Of a DNA stretch of 64,000 nucleotides, positions 34,051 to 44,222 are shown in pieces. This DNA comes from Psychrobacter sp. DAB_AL43B (GTDB taxonomy: Bacteria > Pseudomonadota > Gammaproteobacteria > Pseudomonadales > Moraxellaceae), in the NCBI RefSeq assembly GCF_900168255.1, contig NZ_LT799838.1:3245149-3309148 (forward strand), written 5' to 3'. Position 1 is the first letter of the stretch. Every line of letters begins with the position of its first letter. Position numbers and translations under genes: made by a program. The notes below the pieces were generated by a model. The model was not told where the DNA came from, made no database searches, and was given only the letters and a program-made list of their open reading frames with translations.

Positions 34051-35994
34051 TTATTTTTTATCTTCGTCTACTTCAGTGAACTCAGCATCGACCACATCGT
34101 CGTCTGCTTGGTTGCTCTCGCCAGCATTATCCGCACCTTGTTGGAACTGGTTTGGATCCATACCTTCAGCACCAGCGCCTGCATCCGCATAAATCTTCTG
34201 GCTAACTGGCAAGAAGGCATTGTCTAATGCTTCAAGCTTGGCTTTGATGTCATCATGATCATCTTCTTTCGCAGCCGCTTCAAGCTCAGAGATAGCCGTT
34301 TCTACTGATGATTTTTCATCGTCAGATACTTTATCTGCGGCATCTTTTAGCGCTTTTTGTACCGCATGGATACGACCATCTGCTTCGTTACGTACTTGCG
34401 CTAAATTGGCGAATTTCTCGTCTTCAGCAGCGTTGGCTTCAGCATCACGAATCATTTGTTCAACTTCTTCGTCCGACAAACCAGAATCCGCTTTAATTTG
34501 AATACTTTGCGCTTTACCAGTACCTTTATCAGTCGCTGAGATATTCATGATACCGTCAGCGTTGATGTCAAAGCTGACTTCGATTTGTGGCAAACCACGT
34601 GGTGCTGGTGGAATGTCCGTTAAATCAAAACGACCCAGCTGTTTATTTTGGTTGGCAATTTTACGCTCGCCTTGATAAACCTGAATGCTAACCGCTGGCT
34701 GGTTATCTTCAGCCGTTGAGAATACCTGTGATTTCTTAGTCGGAATCATGGTGTTTTTCTCAATGATTGGCGTCAAGATGCCACCCATGGTTTCGATACC
34801 AAGCGTCAATGGTGTCACATCAAGTAGCAATACGTCAGTTTTGTCACCAGACAATACCGCGCCTTGAATAGCCGCACCCGCTGCTACTGCTTCATCAGGG
34901 TTCACGTCTTTACGTGGCTCTTGCCCGAAGAATTCCTGTACTTTTTGCTGTACCAATGGCATACGAGTCTGACCACCAACTAAGATGACATCATCAATAT
35001 CGCCAATTTTTAGACCTGCATCTTCAAGGGCAATCTTACAAGGGCCCATCGTACGTTGTACTAATTCTTCAGTTAGGCTCTCAAGTTTCGAGCGGCTGAT
35101 AGTAACCACCAAATGCTTAGGACCACTGCTATCAGCAGTAATATATGGCAAGTTCACTTCAGTGCTTTGGGCACTTGATAGCTCAATTTTCGCTTTTTCT
35201 GCCGCTTCTTTTAGACGCTGCATCGCAAGAGAGTCACCTTTTAGGTTGACGTCTTGGTCTTTTTTGAACTCGCTTACTAAGAAATCAATTAACGCTGAGT
35301 CAAAATCTTCACCACCAAGGAAAGTATCACCATTGGTCGCTAGTACTTCAAACTGCTGCTCGCCATCGACGTCAGCGATTTCGATGATTGATACGTCAAA
35401 AGTACCACCACCTAAGTCATAAACAGCAACTGTAGTATCGCCTTTCTTTTTATCCATACCATAAGCAAGAGCGGCGGCAGTTGGTTCGTTAATAATACGT
35501 TTTACATCAAGACCAGCGATTTTACCCGCGTCTTTGGTTGCTTGACGTTGTGAATCATTAAAGTAAGCAGGTACGGTAACAACTGCTTCAGTAACCGCTT
35601 CACCAAGATAGTCTTCGGCTGTTTTTTTCATTTTTTTCAAGATTTCAGCAGAAACCTGTGGTGGTGCCAGTTTTTTGCCGTTGATTTCGACCCATGCATC
35701 ACCGTTATCAGCTTTGGCGATTTTGTAAGGTACCATACCGATATCTTTTTGCACGACTTTGTCATCAAAACGACGACCAATCAAACGCTTGATGGCAAAT
35801 AACGTGTTGTTTGGGTTAGTAACCGCTTGACGCTTCGCTGACTGACCGACAAGGATCTCATCATCTTTATAAGCGACAATCGATGGTGTGGTACGAGTAC
35901 CTTCAGCATTTTCGATGATTTTAACTTTATCACCTTCCATCACTGCGACACATGAGTTGGTTGTACCTAAATCAATACCAATGACTTTACCCAT
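34051..35994 (-). CDS. dnaK: Chaperone DnaK (Hsp70)
   Basis: 647 residues. Hsp70 binds and releases unfolded proteins under control of ATP, DnaJ and GrpE. The nucleotide-binding domain has [30 protein letters not shown] and [10 protein letters not shown]. The linker [10 protein letters not shown] leads to the substrate domain and the helical lid, and the acidic tail ends [15 protein letters not shown] precedes the ATG. It is 256 bp downstream of grpE on the same strand; dnaJ is not in the window. Confidence 0.98.
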   Translation of the reverse strand: MGKVIGIDLGTTNSCVAVMEGDKVKIIENAEGTRTTPSIVAYKDDEILVGQSAKRQAVTNPNNTLFAIKRLIGRRFDDKVVQKDIGMVPYKIAKADNGDAWVEINGKKLAPPQVSAEILKKMKKTAEDYLGEAVTEAVVTVPAYFNDSQRQATKDAGKIAGLDVKRIINEPTAAALAYGMDKKKGDTTVAVYDLGGGTFDVSIIEIADVDGEQQFEVLATNGDTFLGGEDFDSALIDFLVSEFKKDQDVNLKGDSLAMQRLKEAAEKAKIELSSAQSTEVNLPYITADSSGPKHLVVTISRSKLESLTEELVQRTMGPCKIALEDAGLKIGDIDDVILVGGQTRMPLVQQKVQEFFGQEPRKDVNPDEAVAAGAAIQGAVLSGDKTDVLLLDVTPLTLGIETMGGILTPIIEKNTMIPTKKSQVFSTAEDNQPAVSIQVYQGERKIANQNKQLGRFDLTDIPPAPRGLPQIEVSFDINADGIMNISATDKGTGKAQSIQIKADSGLSDEEVEQMIRDAEANAAEDEKFANLAQVRNEADGRIHAVQKALKDAADKVSDDEKSSVETAISELEAAAKEDDHDDIKAKLEALDNAFLPVSQKIYADAGAGAEGMDPNQFQQGADNAGESNQADDDVVDAEFTEVDEDKK

Positions 35995-36082
35995 AATTAA
36001 TTACTCCTAATTTGTTTTTAAATTAAATATTTATACATCCAGACCTTAGGTTATATAAACCTATTCGATCACTTGTTGCTTT

Positions 36083-36111
36083 ATATCGGTTTACTTATGC
36101 ATTTTTTCAAG
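36083..36111 (-). promoter_or_regulatory. Possible sigma-32 promoter of dnaK
   Basis: On the minus strand CTTGAA (36111-36106), then 16 bp, then CCGATAT (36089-36083), a partial match to the heat-shock CTTGAA/CCCCAT-T pattern, about 90 bp before the dnaK start. The second box is weak. Confidence 0.4.
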
Positions 36112-36250
36112 TCATTCACGGTATGAAAAACCCCTTTTATGTGATTTTTTGTGAAAAGCCTTACTAATAATAAGGTTTAGTACCGTTAAAGACTGATTAT
36201 TTATTATCTATAGTATTTAATGCTGATACAGAGATGCGATTGTCTTAAAA

Positions 36251-36865
36251 TTACTGTCCGACACGCACCATCGCTGGGCGCAATAGACGACCATTCAAGC
36301 TATAGCCTTTTTGTAAGACCGTACCAACCATATCCGCTTCTGCTTCTGGGTCGATACCTACGGCTTCATGAAAATCAGCGTTGAACTTCTCGCCTTGTGG
36401 GTCAACCATTTCGACGCCATTTTTATTAAGCACATCTAGTAACGCCTTATGCGTCAACCTCACCCCTTCAGTCACTGGATCGTCTGCATTGGCATTTTCA
36501 ATCGCACGCTCTAAGTTATCGACCACTTCTAATAGCTCTTTGGCAAATTTCTGTAGCGCAAAACGCTTACTCTTATCTGCCTCTTGTTCAATACGCTTTT
36601 GCGCATTATAAGTTTCAGCATTGGCACGGGCGGTACTTTCTTTAGCTTGTTTAACTTCACCTTCTAGCTCAGCGATACGGGCTTTAAAAGTATCAAGATT
36701 AATGTCGTTTTCGATGACACTCTCTTCACCTGAGTTATTCTGTGGATCAAATTCTTTCAAGGTTTCTTCTAAGATACTCTCTTCGTGTACAACGTTATCG
36801 TGTGAAACATTGTCGTGTGAGATATTTTGGTCAATCGATTCGTGGTTGGTGTTTTGCTCGCTCAT
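36251..36865 (-). CDS. grpE: Nucleotide exchange factor GrpE
   Basis: 204 residues. GrpE releases ADP from DnaK and acts as a thermosensor. The N-terminal 55 residues are disordered and rich in N, H, D and S with a repeated NVSHDNV-type stretch. A long coiled coil follows (FKARIAELEGEVKQAKESTARANAETYNAQKR), then LLEVVDNLERAI, MVDPQGEKFNADFHEAVG and the beta domain ending GRLLRPAMVRVGQ. AGGGAG precedes the ATG. Confidence 0.96.
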   Translation of the reverse strand: MSEQNTNHESIDQNISHDNVSHDNVVHEESILEETLKEFDPQNNSGEESVIENDINLDTFKARIAELEGEVKQAKESTARANAETYNAQKRIEQEADKSKRFALQKFAKELLEVVDNLERAIENANADDPVTEGVRLTHKALLDVLNKNGVEMVDPQGEKFNADFHEAVGIDPEAEADMVGTVLQKGYSLNGRLLRPAMVRVGQ

Positions 36866-37386
36866 GATAGCTCCCTAATATTGATATAATAATGATGGAC
36901 TTTATAAAACAAAAAATTGGCTAATTGCTATCCCTAGTGTGTTTATCAATAGCTTATAGGCTTATATTACTTGATTAACCTTTATCACTCATTGTTTTTA
37001 TAGATATCTTGCAATAGCTGATTGATAAAGGTTGCAAGGCCAAATTTCAAGCCTAATACGAGGAATTTTTCTTAATACTGACAAATGCTAGGCAGATAGA
37101 GACAAATACTCGCTAAAGTGCAAAAAAAGTGCCATATACCGTGTTTGTCTTTATTATCCATAGAAATACCTTTTTGCTAACAAAAGGTACAAAAAGCCGT
37201 CATTTATTCCAAATCATCTACTATTTACATTCAAACTATTACCAAAGAGTGCTCAACTTAATTTTTTATTATCTTATTATGATTGTAAATATAATTAATT
37301 AAACAAAAGTAAACACTGACTCATAGCATAACTAAAAATAGCAATGTTATGACAGTGGATACTGGTAATGATTTATAAGAGGTGTT
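36866..37386. other. Gap between grpE and the HSL-type hydrolase
   Basis: About 520 bp of AT-rich sequence with divergent promoters. It includes the possible heat-shock promoter at 37025-37051. No other gene or RNA recognised. Confidence 0.5.
37025..37051 (-). promoter_or_regulatory. Possible sigma-32 promoter of grpE
   Basis: Minus strand GGCTTGAAA with CTTGAA at 37051-37046, 14 bp, then CCTTTAT at 37031-37025. The first box fits well and the second only partly. It lies about 160 bp before grpE. Confidence 0.4.
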
Positions 37387-38865
37387 ATGTCTAATTCAAC
37401 AGTATTGTCAGTCAACACCTTACTTAATAAAGCGGTGAAGACACTGAACCTAACGTCTTTAGGTCAAGAAAAAAGCGCGGGAAAAACAAACTGTCATCAA
37501 CAAGTTGATAGTGATGAGCCAGAGAATATTAAAATAGAAAGCGCTAGAATAGAAAGTATTGAGTTGCAAGCTACCGATGATAAGTATTTATCTATTAAGG
37601 ATAAGATGCTAGGTCATCATTTAATGACAAACTACCAACCGCATCTGTTGCACTATGCCATAAAAGGCATAGGCTGCTTGCCAACGCCTGTATTAGAAAG
37701 TTTAGTCGGTTATTTAAATGGTCCTAATTCTAAGCAATACATGCACGTCGATGCCCATCTACGCTTAATTCTTGCAGTCAATAGCAAGCTTAAAACGCCT
37801 TTACAACTTGTAGAAATGACCGAATTACGTAAACGATTTGCCACAGATGCGGTAGCTATGCAAGCACCAAAGGTATGGCAACAAGCCAGTGACAACCTCT
37901 TTAGCAATATTAAGCCGTTTGCTAAAAAAGGTGAGAGTTCTATCCGTTGGCAAGACAAAACGATTGCCAATGCTGACGACGGTGATATGACGCTTCGTTG
38001 CTATCAAAAACGAGCTAATGCTACTGGCTTTGGCTTTAAAAAAGCACAACAACACAATCCTAATGAGACGGTTTTATTGTTCTTTCATGGTGGTGGGTTT
38101 TGTATCGGTGATATCAATACGCACCATGAATTTTGTCATGCCGTTTGCGAGCAAACTGGCTGGCCAGTCGTCAGTGTTGATTATCGTTTAGCGCCTGAAC
38201 ATCCCGCTCCTACGGCATTAAGAGATTGTATTGCTGCTTATGCTTGGTTGGTTGAGCATTGTCAGTCGCTTGGCGCGTTGCCATCACGTATCGTACTAGC
38301 AGGTGATAGTGCTGGTGGCGGGCTATCGACTATGATTGCGCAACAAATCATCAGTCCGAGCAAAGATGCTTGGTATGATTTGGCTGCTGATGGTCAAAAA
38401 ACCTTTGATATATTGCAGCGCTTACCACATCCAATGGCGCAAATGCCTTTGTATCCGGTGACTGATATTGAGACTGATTATCCGAGCTGGGAATTATATG
38501 GTGAGGGTTTATTGTTAGACCACGCTGACGTTGCGGTTTTTGATGCTGCTTGTTTAGAAAATAGTCCGCTACCGCGTCAGCATGTTCTTACTTCACCTAT
38601 GCTAGGTGATAATCGACAAATTTGCCCTACTTATATCGTCGCCGCAGAATTAGACGTCTTGCGTGATGAAGCGTTTGCTTATGCTAGCCAATTAAAAGAC
38701 TATGGGGTGGCTGTTCAGACCTATACTGTGGTTGGCGCACCACACGGATTTATCCATTTTATGAGCGTTCATGCAGCGCTTGAGCAAGAGACTAAGCATA
38801 TCATTAACGGTTTTGCGAGATTTGTCCGTGAAGTGATAAGGACACAAGCTTTGTTAACTGCCTAG
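37387..38865 (+). CDS. HSL-type alpha/beta hydrolase (esterase/lipase)
   Basis: 492 residues. The hormone-sensitive-lipase family (Abhydrolase_3) hydrolyses short- to medium-chain esters. LFFHGGGFCIGD (about 233) is the oxyanion-hole HGGG motif and LAGDSAGGG (about 304-309) holds the nucleophile Ser. Asp in ELDVLRDE and His in GAPHGFIHF complete the triad. YRLAPEHPAP is also typical. The N-terminal 170 residues are an extra, partly disordered region not found in short family members. AGAGGTG precedes the ATG. Confidence 0.88.
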   Translation: MSNSTVLSVNTLLNKAVKTLNLTSLGQEKSAGKTNCHQQVDSDEPENIKIESARIESIELQATDDKYLSIKDKMLGHHLMTNYQPHLLHYAIKGIGCLPTPVLESLVGYLNGPNSKQYMHVDAHLRLILAVNSKLKTPLQLVEMTELRKRFATDAVAMQAPKVWQQASDNLFSNIKPFAKKGESSIRWQDKTIANADDGDMTLRCYQKRANATGFGFKKAQQHNPNETVLLFFHGGGFCIGDINTHHEFCHAVCEQTGWPVVSVDYRLAPEHPAPTALRDCIAAYAWLVEHCQSLGALPSRIVLAGDSAGGGLSTMIAQQIISPSKDAWYDLAADGQKTFDILQRLPHPMAQMPLYPVTDIETDYPSWELYGEGLLLDHADVAVFDAACLENSPLPRQHVLTSPMLGDNRQICPTYIVAAELDVLRDEAFAYASQLKDYGVAVQTYTVVGAPHGFIHFMSVHAALEQETKHIINGFARFVREVIRTQALLTA

Positions 38866-38877
38866 CTATTGATTCGT

Positions 38878-40044
38878 TTATATAATTTCATCAGTATTTT
38901 TACTAGCAGTGTTGCCAGTAAAGGTAATTATCCAAACCTCAGAGCGTGACCCTAAGCGAAACGGTATGCCCCAAAAGCCGTAGCCTGAGGATACAACGAA
39001 GTGGCCGTTACCAATAACCTCATAACCATAGCCCAAACGATTGATGGCGCTTACGATAAAATTAGCGGGAAATATTTGACCATTATGAGTATGTCCTGAG
39101 ACTTGTAAATCAACCGGTAATTGGCTATGTTCCACGATATCACTGGGCCTATGGTCGAGCAGAATAACCGGTTTAGTGCTATCAACTTGCGCCAATAGAT
39201 CAGTCGTTGCGACACGCTGACGCTTATGATTATCAAAACGCCCCATCAGCCAAATAGACTCGCCTTTATGCGTCAGGCATATTACCTCATCATTTAGCAA
39301 CTGCACGCCAGCCTCACGTAGAGAATTACTAATCGGCTGCTCATGACCGTATAAATCGTGATTACCTAAGGTTGCATAGCTACCGTATGGCAAACTGCTC
39401 ACAAGTTTTGCTAAATTATCTGCCATATGATAAGTGTTAAATGCTTGGGTATTGTCATCCATGATATCGCCTGGCATCAATAAAATATCTGCTTGATGAT
39501 TGTTAACCATAGTATGCAGTCGCTCTATAGCCTTACTACCAAATAAACGACCTAAATGTAAATCACTGGCTACCGCTATACGTAGTGGATTAGTCAGCGG
39601 TTTATTAATCTGAATAGACAACTCACGCATAACCGGCACGTAAGCGCTATATAGGGCGTAAACAAACAACGCTACAAAGAAAGCTAGAGCAAAAATGCGT
39701 AATCCAATAGTAAGCATATCTCCATCAATAAGCGTAATACCGAACAAGCTATTTAAGAGCCAATAGCCTCCATATAATAGACTGGTAGATAAAGCCGTCA
39801 GCATCATAAAATGCATGACTAACATCCAACCACTAATCCAACGATAGCTATTAGCTAATAATTTGGTGACGCTCAACAGTAATAAAAAATTGGTAATGAC
39901 AAATATTAACAGCCACACCGCAATAGTTGCTGATGCTGGTTGCGATGTGAGCCAAGGCTGTAGCCACCACTGTAAACTGAGCGCAGCGCCGACACTAAAA
40001 AGTTGTAACAGCGCAATAATAGTAATGATAAAGGCGTAACGCAT
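38878..40044 (-). CDS. Membrane-anchored metallophosphoesterase, copy 1
   Basis: 388 residues. Four membrane spans fill the first 150 residues; a calcineurin-like phosphoesterase domain follows. Metal-binding motifs are ASDLHLGR, LLMPGDIMDD, LGNHDLYG, LLDHRPSD and SGHTHNGQIF. Relatives (YkuE/YaeI type) act on lipid-linked pyrophosphates such as UDP-diacylglucosamine, but the substrate is not known here. It ends 12 bp from the convergent hydrolase gene and is a paralogue of the gene at 40243-41316. Confidence 0.85.
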   Translation of the reverse strand: MRYAFIITIIALLQLFSVGAALSLQWWLQPWLTSQPASATIAVWLLIFVITNFLLLLSVTKLLANSYRWISGWMLVMHFMMLTALSTSLLYGGYWLLNSLFGITLIDGDMLTIGLRIFALAFFVALFVYALYSAYVPVMRELSIQINKPLTNPLRIAVASDLHLGRLFGSKAIERLHTMVNNHQADILLMPGDIMDDNTQAFNTYHMADNLAKLVSSLPYGSYATLGNHDLYGHEQPISNSLREAGVQLLNDEVICLTHKGESIWLMGRFDNHKRQRVATTDLLAQVDSTKPVILLDHRPSDIVEHSQLPVDLQVSGHTHNGQIFPANFIVSAINRLGYGYEVIGNGHFVVSSGYGFWGIPFRLGSRSEVWIITFTGNTASKNTDEII

Positions 40045-40067
40045 AAGCCAATCCTTGAGTACTGTTA

Positions 40068-40115
40068 TTCTAAGGCGCTTTTTTTCTAAAGCGCTTTTTT
40101 TCTAAAGCGCTATGG
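40068..40115. repeat. Three 16-bp tandem repeats upstream of phosphoesterase 1
   Basis: Unit TTCTAAAGCGCTTTTT repeated three times (first copy with one change, third copy cut short), each with an AGCGCT-like palindrome. It lies 24-71 bp before the start codon of the leftward phosphoesterase gene, within its probable promoter. Confidence 0.65.
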
Positions 40116-40170
40116 TATTAAAGAAATTTAGATTAAGTTAAGAAAATAAAAGAGCCATTAGCAACGAATA

Positions 40171-40210
40171 AAAAGCCTCTACTATATTGATATAATAGTA
40201 GAGGCTTTTT
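40171..40210 (-). terminator. Terminator of metallophosphoesterase copy 2
   Basis: AAAAGCCTCTACTAT/ATAGTAGAGGCTTTT long stem with an A-T rich loop and T-tracts on both strands, 33 bp after the end of the leftward gene. Confidence 0.9.
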
Positions 40211-40242
40211 ATATGCGTGTTACGTTACTTATCTAAAATAAC

Positions 40243-41316
40243 TTATGGTGCAGACTGTAACGTAATCATCCATATCTCAGATCGTGTACCCAGCCTAAAC
40301 GGCACTGCCCCAATACCATAACCTGACGTTACCAAAAACTGCGTATCGGCTATTTCTTTGGTGCCATAGTTTAGCGGTGTAAACCAATCCATTAATATCG
40401 TTAACGGAAATATCTGCCCACCATGGGTATGACCAGACAGATGCAAATCAACTGGCAGGACGCTGATCTCATCCATGGCGCTAGGACGATGTTCCAAAAA
40501 TATCACTGGTTTATCTGTCTCTACTTGCGTCAATAACTCATCCGCTGACAGTCTGGTACGATCTATATCGTCAGAGCGCCCCACCAGCCATACTGAGTCA
40601 TTTAATAGCACACTCTCATTATCAAGGGCTTTGATACCAGCTTCTTCCACCGCCTGAGTGATCTGCTTGTCATAACCGAAATAATCGTGATTGCCTAAAG
40701 TCGCATAGACGCCAAGCGGTGCTTTTAGTTCTGATAATTGCTCATGCATATTAGTATTATCGTAAGCAATCGTCGTGTCATTCATAATGTCACCAGCGAT
40801 AACCACCACATCAGGATTTTGCGCATTGATAAGGCTAATCATTTTCTTTATCTGCCGATTACCAAACCACCTCCCTAGATGCGTATCAGAAACCAAGGCA
40901 ATTTCCATTGGTTTATCTAAAACTTTATCTGTCGTTACTGTCAGACGATGTACGACTGGCGAATAGGCATTAAATACTGCCAAGCTCACAATACTGATAT
41001 AAACGACAACGGCAAACGCACGGATGATTATTGGTCGTGGTTGTTTTTTAAAAATCTGACTATGAACTACTGCAATCACAGCCGTTATTAAAGCGGCATA
41101 AAACATGAAACCTTGTAATATACTAACGACCAGATAAACATGAAAACGCTCATGCCAAAACTCACTGAGCCCGTAGATGAGAAAGAGATTATTAATCAGA
41201 AAAGCACTTAAGACCAAAAGGACTTTACCAAAGCTTTGTTTTGGTTGGATCAGCCAGTAGAAGACGATGCTGCTCATAATCGCAAGCAGTTGGGTGATGA
41301 GGATAAAAAGCCACAT
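40243..41316 (-). CDS. Membrane-anchored metallophosphoesterase, copy 2
   Basis: 357 residues with the same layout as its neighbour: four N-terminal membrane spans, then LVSDTHLGRWFG, VVIAGDIMND, LGNHDYFGYD, FLEHRPSA and SGHTHGGQIFP. The C-terminal ends of both copies (SGYG...PFRLGTRSEIWMI) are nearly alike, showing a tandem duplication. The ATG at 41316 is used; an in-frame TTG at 41328 would add four residues. Separate terminators suggest the two copies are expressed separately. Confidence 0.85.
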   Translation of the reverse strand: MWLFILITQLLAIMSSIVFYWLIQPKQSFGKVLLVLSAFLINNLFLIYGLSEFWHERFHVYLVVSILQGFMFYAALITAVIAVVHSQIFKKQPRPIIIRAFAVVVYISIVSLAVFNAYSPVVHRLTVTTDKVLDKPMEIALVSDTHLGRWFGNRQIKKMISLINAQNPDVVVIAGDIMNDTTIAYDNTNMHEQLSELKAPLGVYATLGNHDYFGYDKQITQAVEEAGIKALDNESVLLNDSVWLVGRSDDIDRTRLSADELLTQVETDKPVIFLEHRPSAMDEISVLPVDLHLSGHTHGGQIFPLTILMDWFTPLNYGTKEIADTQFLVTSGYGIGAVPFRLGTRSEIWMITLQSAP

Positions 41317-41435
41317 AGTAAAATTCAATCAAACGAAGACGGACGTATAGTACGTCAAGATTCTTACCTATTGAAGACAGAGTCTTAGTTTATTGAAACT
41401 TTATAGAGCTTGTATATCAATCGGTTCTCGAAAAA

Positions 41436-41479
41436 AATAAGCAGTGGATTGTTTCATGTGAAACAATCCACTGCTTATT
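41436..41479 (-). terminator. Terminator hairpin containing a parS-like core
   Basis: Perfect 21-bp arms around a TG centre. On the minus strand the stem is followed by TTATTTTTTT, so it should end transcription of the YfcH-like gene. The centre, TGTTTCATGTGAAACA at 41450-41465, differs by one base from the ParB site consensus TGTTTCACGTGAAACA. Confidence 0.8.
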
Positions 41480-41544
41480 TGATGACAATTACTTTTAATT
41501 ATTATTATTTTTAATCCTAAAAACTACTTTCTTAACCACTATTG

Positions 41545-42534
41545 CTATAATACTTGCTGCTCTAACGCTTGCTTCAGCGTTGGCTGCTTAAACTCATAAC
41601 CTGCGCTCTGTAATGCTTGTGGTATTACTTTTTGTCCATCGATCAATAATGTCGACATCTCGCCAAACATCAGTTTGAGTAAAAACTCTGGTAAAGTAAA
41701 AAAGGTCGGACGATGTAACCATGCCCCCAATGTTTTAGTAAAAGTATGATTGGTCACTGGATTCGGCGCAGTCAGATTATAAACGACGGCTGGCGTATCA
41801 TTTGCTGTCTTTAGCGTATTATCGTGTGTGGTGGATTTGTTAGTTTGCCCAGCATTATTAGTAGCATTGTTGCCAGCCAGATGCTGCTCAATGATAAATA
41901 TGGCTGCCCCTACCCAATCTTCGCGGCTCACCCAGCTCATGATTTGCTGACCATCGCCCAACTGCCCACCGACACCCATTTTAAATGGTGTCAAAAGCTT
42001 GCCGAGCATACCGCCTTCAGGATGGATAACCACACCGGTACGCACGATAGCCACCGGTACGCCATATTCGATTGCTGTCAATGCTAATTGCTCCCATTTA
42101 TCACATAATTTATGGGCAAAATCTATCTCAAAGCCACTACTTTCGGTCAGTGGTTTATCGCCTTGTGTACCGTACCAACCAATCGCTGAGCCACTGATTA
42201 GCAATTTCGGTTTAATACTGCTGCGAGCAATAAACGCCAGTAATGATTCGGTAGGCTTAATACGGCTGGCAAGCAGTTGCTCTTTGCGCGCATCGCTCCA
42301 ACGCGCGTCAGCAATACCCGCACCCGCTAGATTTAAAATCACATCAAAGCTTTTATTAGAACTTGCCAGCTCATCATAGGCCATCATATTGATATCATTA
42401 GGGTGTACTTGACTGCTATCACGCGTGAGCCAAGTAATATGCACGGTTTTTTTCTGCGCACGATAACGTGCCATAATCTCTTTACTAAAAGCACTCCCTA
42501 GAAATCCTGAGCCACCGCTAATTAAAATATCCAT
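41545..42534 (-). CDS. YfcH-like SDR family nucleotide-sugar epimerase
   Basis: 329 residues of the TIGR01777 family of atypical short-chain dehydrogenases. The N-terminal Rossmann motif is ISGGSGFLGSAF. NLAGAGIADARWSDARKEQLLASRI, SGSAIGWYGTQGD, AIVRTGVVIHPEGGMLGKLL and the C-terminal FKQPTLKQAL are typical. The family substrate is not established. An inserted N/T-rich loop (about 225-250) interrupts the core and is unusual. GGGAG/AGGA precede the ATG. Confidence 0.85.
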   Translation of the reverse strand: MDILISGGSGFLGSAFSKEIMARYRAQKKTVHITWLTRDSSQVHPNDINMMAYDELASSNKSFDVILNLAGAGIADARWSDARKEQLLASRIKPTESLLAFIARSSIKPKLLISGSAIGWYGTQGDKPLTESSGFEIDFAHKLCDKWEQLALTAIEYGVPVAIVRTGVVIHPEGGMLGKLLTPFKMGVGGQLGDGQQIMSWVSREDWVGAAIFIIEQHLAGNNATNNAGQTNKSTTHDNTLKTANDTPAVVYNLTAPNPVTNHTFTKTLGAWLHRPTFFTLPEFLLKLMFGEMSTLLIDGQKVIPQALQSAGYEFKQPTLKQALEQQVL

Positions 42535-42573
42535 GTCCTACTCCCTATATGTATGAATTATTCTATTTATTAC

Positions 42574-43074
42574 TTATTGTTCAGTAAAACTTAACCCTTT
42601 ATAACCATCGTCTTCTTTTTTGGTACTTATATCAAAACGACTTTTACATACTTTTGGTAAAGCAATGCAGCTGGCGACAGCTGAATTGACGGCACCAAAT
42701 AGTCCTATGCCAGCCATAAAAGCTACTAACACGCCAACCTCTATCCATGAGTTGATGCCTAAATATAGAACGATTGCGCCCATATAAATTGCTGAGGTTA
42801 TAAACCCAACTAAAAACGTCGTGCGTATACTTTTATGGGCGCCACGCCATATCTTTTGACTGGCGATGACAATGCCGGTTAATAAAGCAGGAATAAAACC
42901 AAGCAGACCGACATATATTAGGGGTTGATAACCAATCTGAGCGAAATCTGCATTCCTAAAAACAAACAATAAAACCAGCTCTGCAATCAGTCCGCCAACC
43001 ACACTACTAATGCCTGCGAAAAGAATGACTACTTGTAAATAAGGGTAAGCACCTAAATTATTATCCGTTTTCAT
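42574..43074 (-). CDS. Membrane protein of unknown function
   Basis: 166 residues, family not recognised. Four hydrophobic spans: VVILFAGISSVVGGLIAELVLLFVF, LIYVGLLGFIPALLTGIVIA, FLVGFITSAIYMGAIVLYLGI and VGVLVAFMAGIGLFGAVNSAVASC. The C-terminal 30 residues are hydrophilic and charged. It lies alone between the YfcH-like gene and the desaturase on the same strand. Confidence 0.65.
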   Translation of the reverse strand: MKTDNNLGAYPYLQVVILFAGISSVVGGLIAELVLLFVFRNADFAQIGYQPLIYVGLLGFIPALLTGIVIASQKIWRGAHKSIRTTFLVGFITSAIYMGAIVLYLGINSWIEVGVLVAFMAGIGLFGAVNSAVASCIALPKVCKSRFDISTKKEDDGYKGLSFTEQ

Positions 43075-43207
43075 TATATTTATCCTATTAACATTGCTCG
43101 TTAATTGAGTATAAATAGTGCGTTGGTAGCGATGATGGATTTGCTATGAAGAACTGATGAATAAAGAATTGATAGTACGAAATTTTTCGTTGATATTTAG
43201 CGAAATT

Positions 43208-44170
43208 TTAGGCAAAACGCTTACGAATAGGACAGTCACTATTATTATTATTATTATTTTGATATTTGTCTTTTAATTTATTCCAACGATTATGTATAAA
43301 GTCTATCGCAACAGCGGTACTTGGCAATACATGCGCTTTAGTCAGGTGTGGCGCTGCCGCATCTAAACGCTTGGCGAGCGCCGGTAAATGATTGGATGGC
43401 ACGGCGGGGAAAAGATGATGCTCTACATGATAGAGTAAGTTAAAAGTTAATAAGTTGACCAATGGATTACGCTCGGTGCGGGCTATCGTCTCATCACAAT
43501 CATGATGCACACCCCACACCGCAATGATACCGACGCTGGCATTGGCCAATGTCATGGTTAGTATGTGATACATCAATATTTGCGCTAACATAGCAAGAGC
43601 AGGAATAGTAAAGGCGGTCAATACGAGGGCAACCAAGACGACCAAAACAATCAAACCAAACTCTAAATACGCGATACGCTGATTACGACGACTACTTAGA
43701 CGCAGTCCTTGGCGATAAATATCCAGTCGGTAAGTGACACCACCTAACATCGCTCGCCATCACGATACTTTTGCCAGACTGCCCTCAATATCACTGTCGC
43801 CCAATGGATCACGATGATGCGCCATATGAGTAGCTCGAATGCTATGCAAGCTAGTCATCAATAGCACGCTAAGCAACAGCAATATCCCAGTAGTCGTGCG
43901 TTTACCCGTTCCTAAACTATGATGATAGCCATCATGAGCTTGGCGAAAAGCTGCGGCAAAGAATAAATAAGACGCACCGCATGCCATTACATACCAAGAT
44001 TGACTGGCAAACCACCATGACAGCAATAAAAATGGATAAGGCAAAATAATATTATAAGCAATTTGACCGCGAGTTAGCTGGCGCAAGTCTTGCCACTGCA
44101 CTACGTTGATCGCATTTTTAATCGCTATGTTTTTATTATCCTGTGTGTTATTCGCTTTCATATGACACAT
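43208..44170 (-). pseudogene. Fatty acid desaturase, interrupted by in-frame TGA
   Basis: A membrane desaturase of about 320 codons, read as two pieces (44170-43760 and 43750-43208) in the same frame. The N-part has HDGYHH and HMAHHRDP; the C-part has the third His box HVEHHLFP. These three boxes bind the di-iron centre. One TGA at 43762-43760 stands where the family would have Trp before WRAMLGGVTY; it is four codons before the next ATG. Either it is a real nonsense mutation or a sequencing error. Six AAT repeats near the end encode a run of Asn. Confidence 0.8.
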
Positions 44171-44222
44171 CCATTTGTTATTACTATGAAAAGAGCTAAT
44201 AAAACTTCAATCTATTACATAA

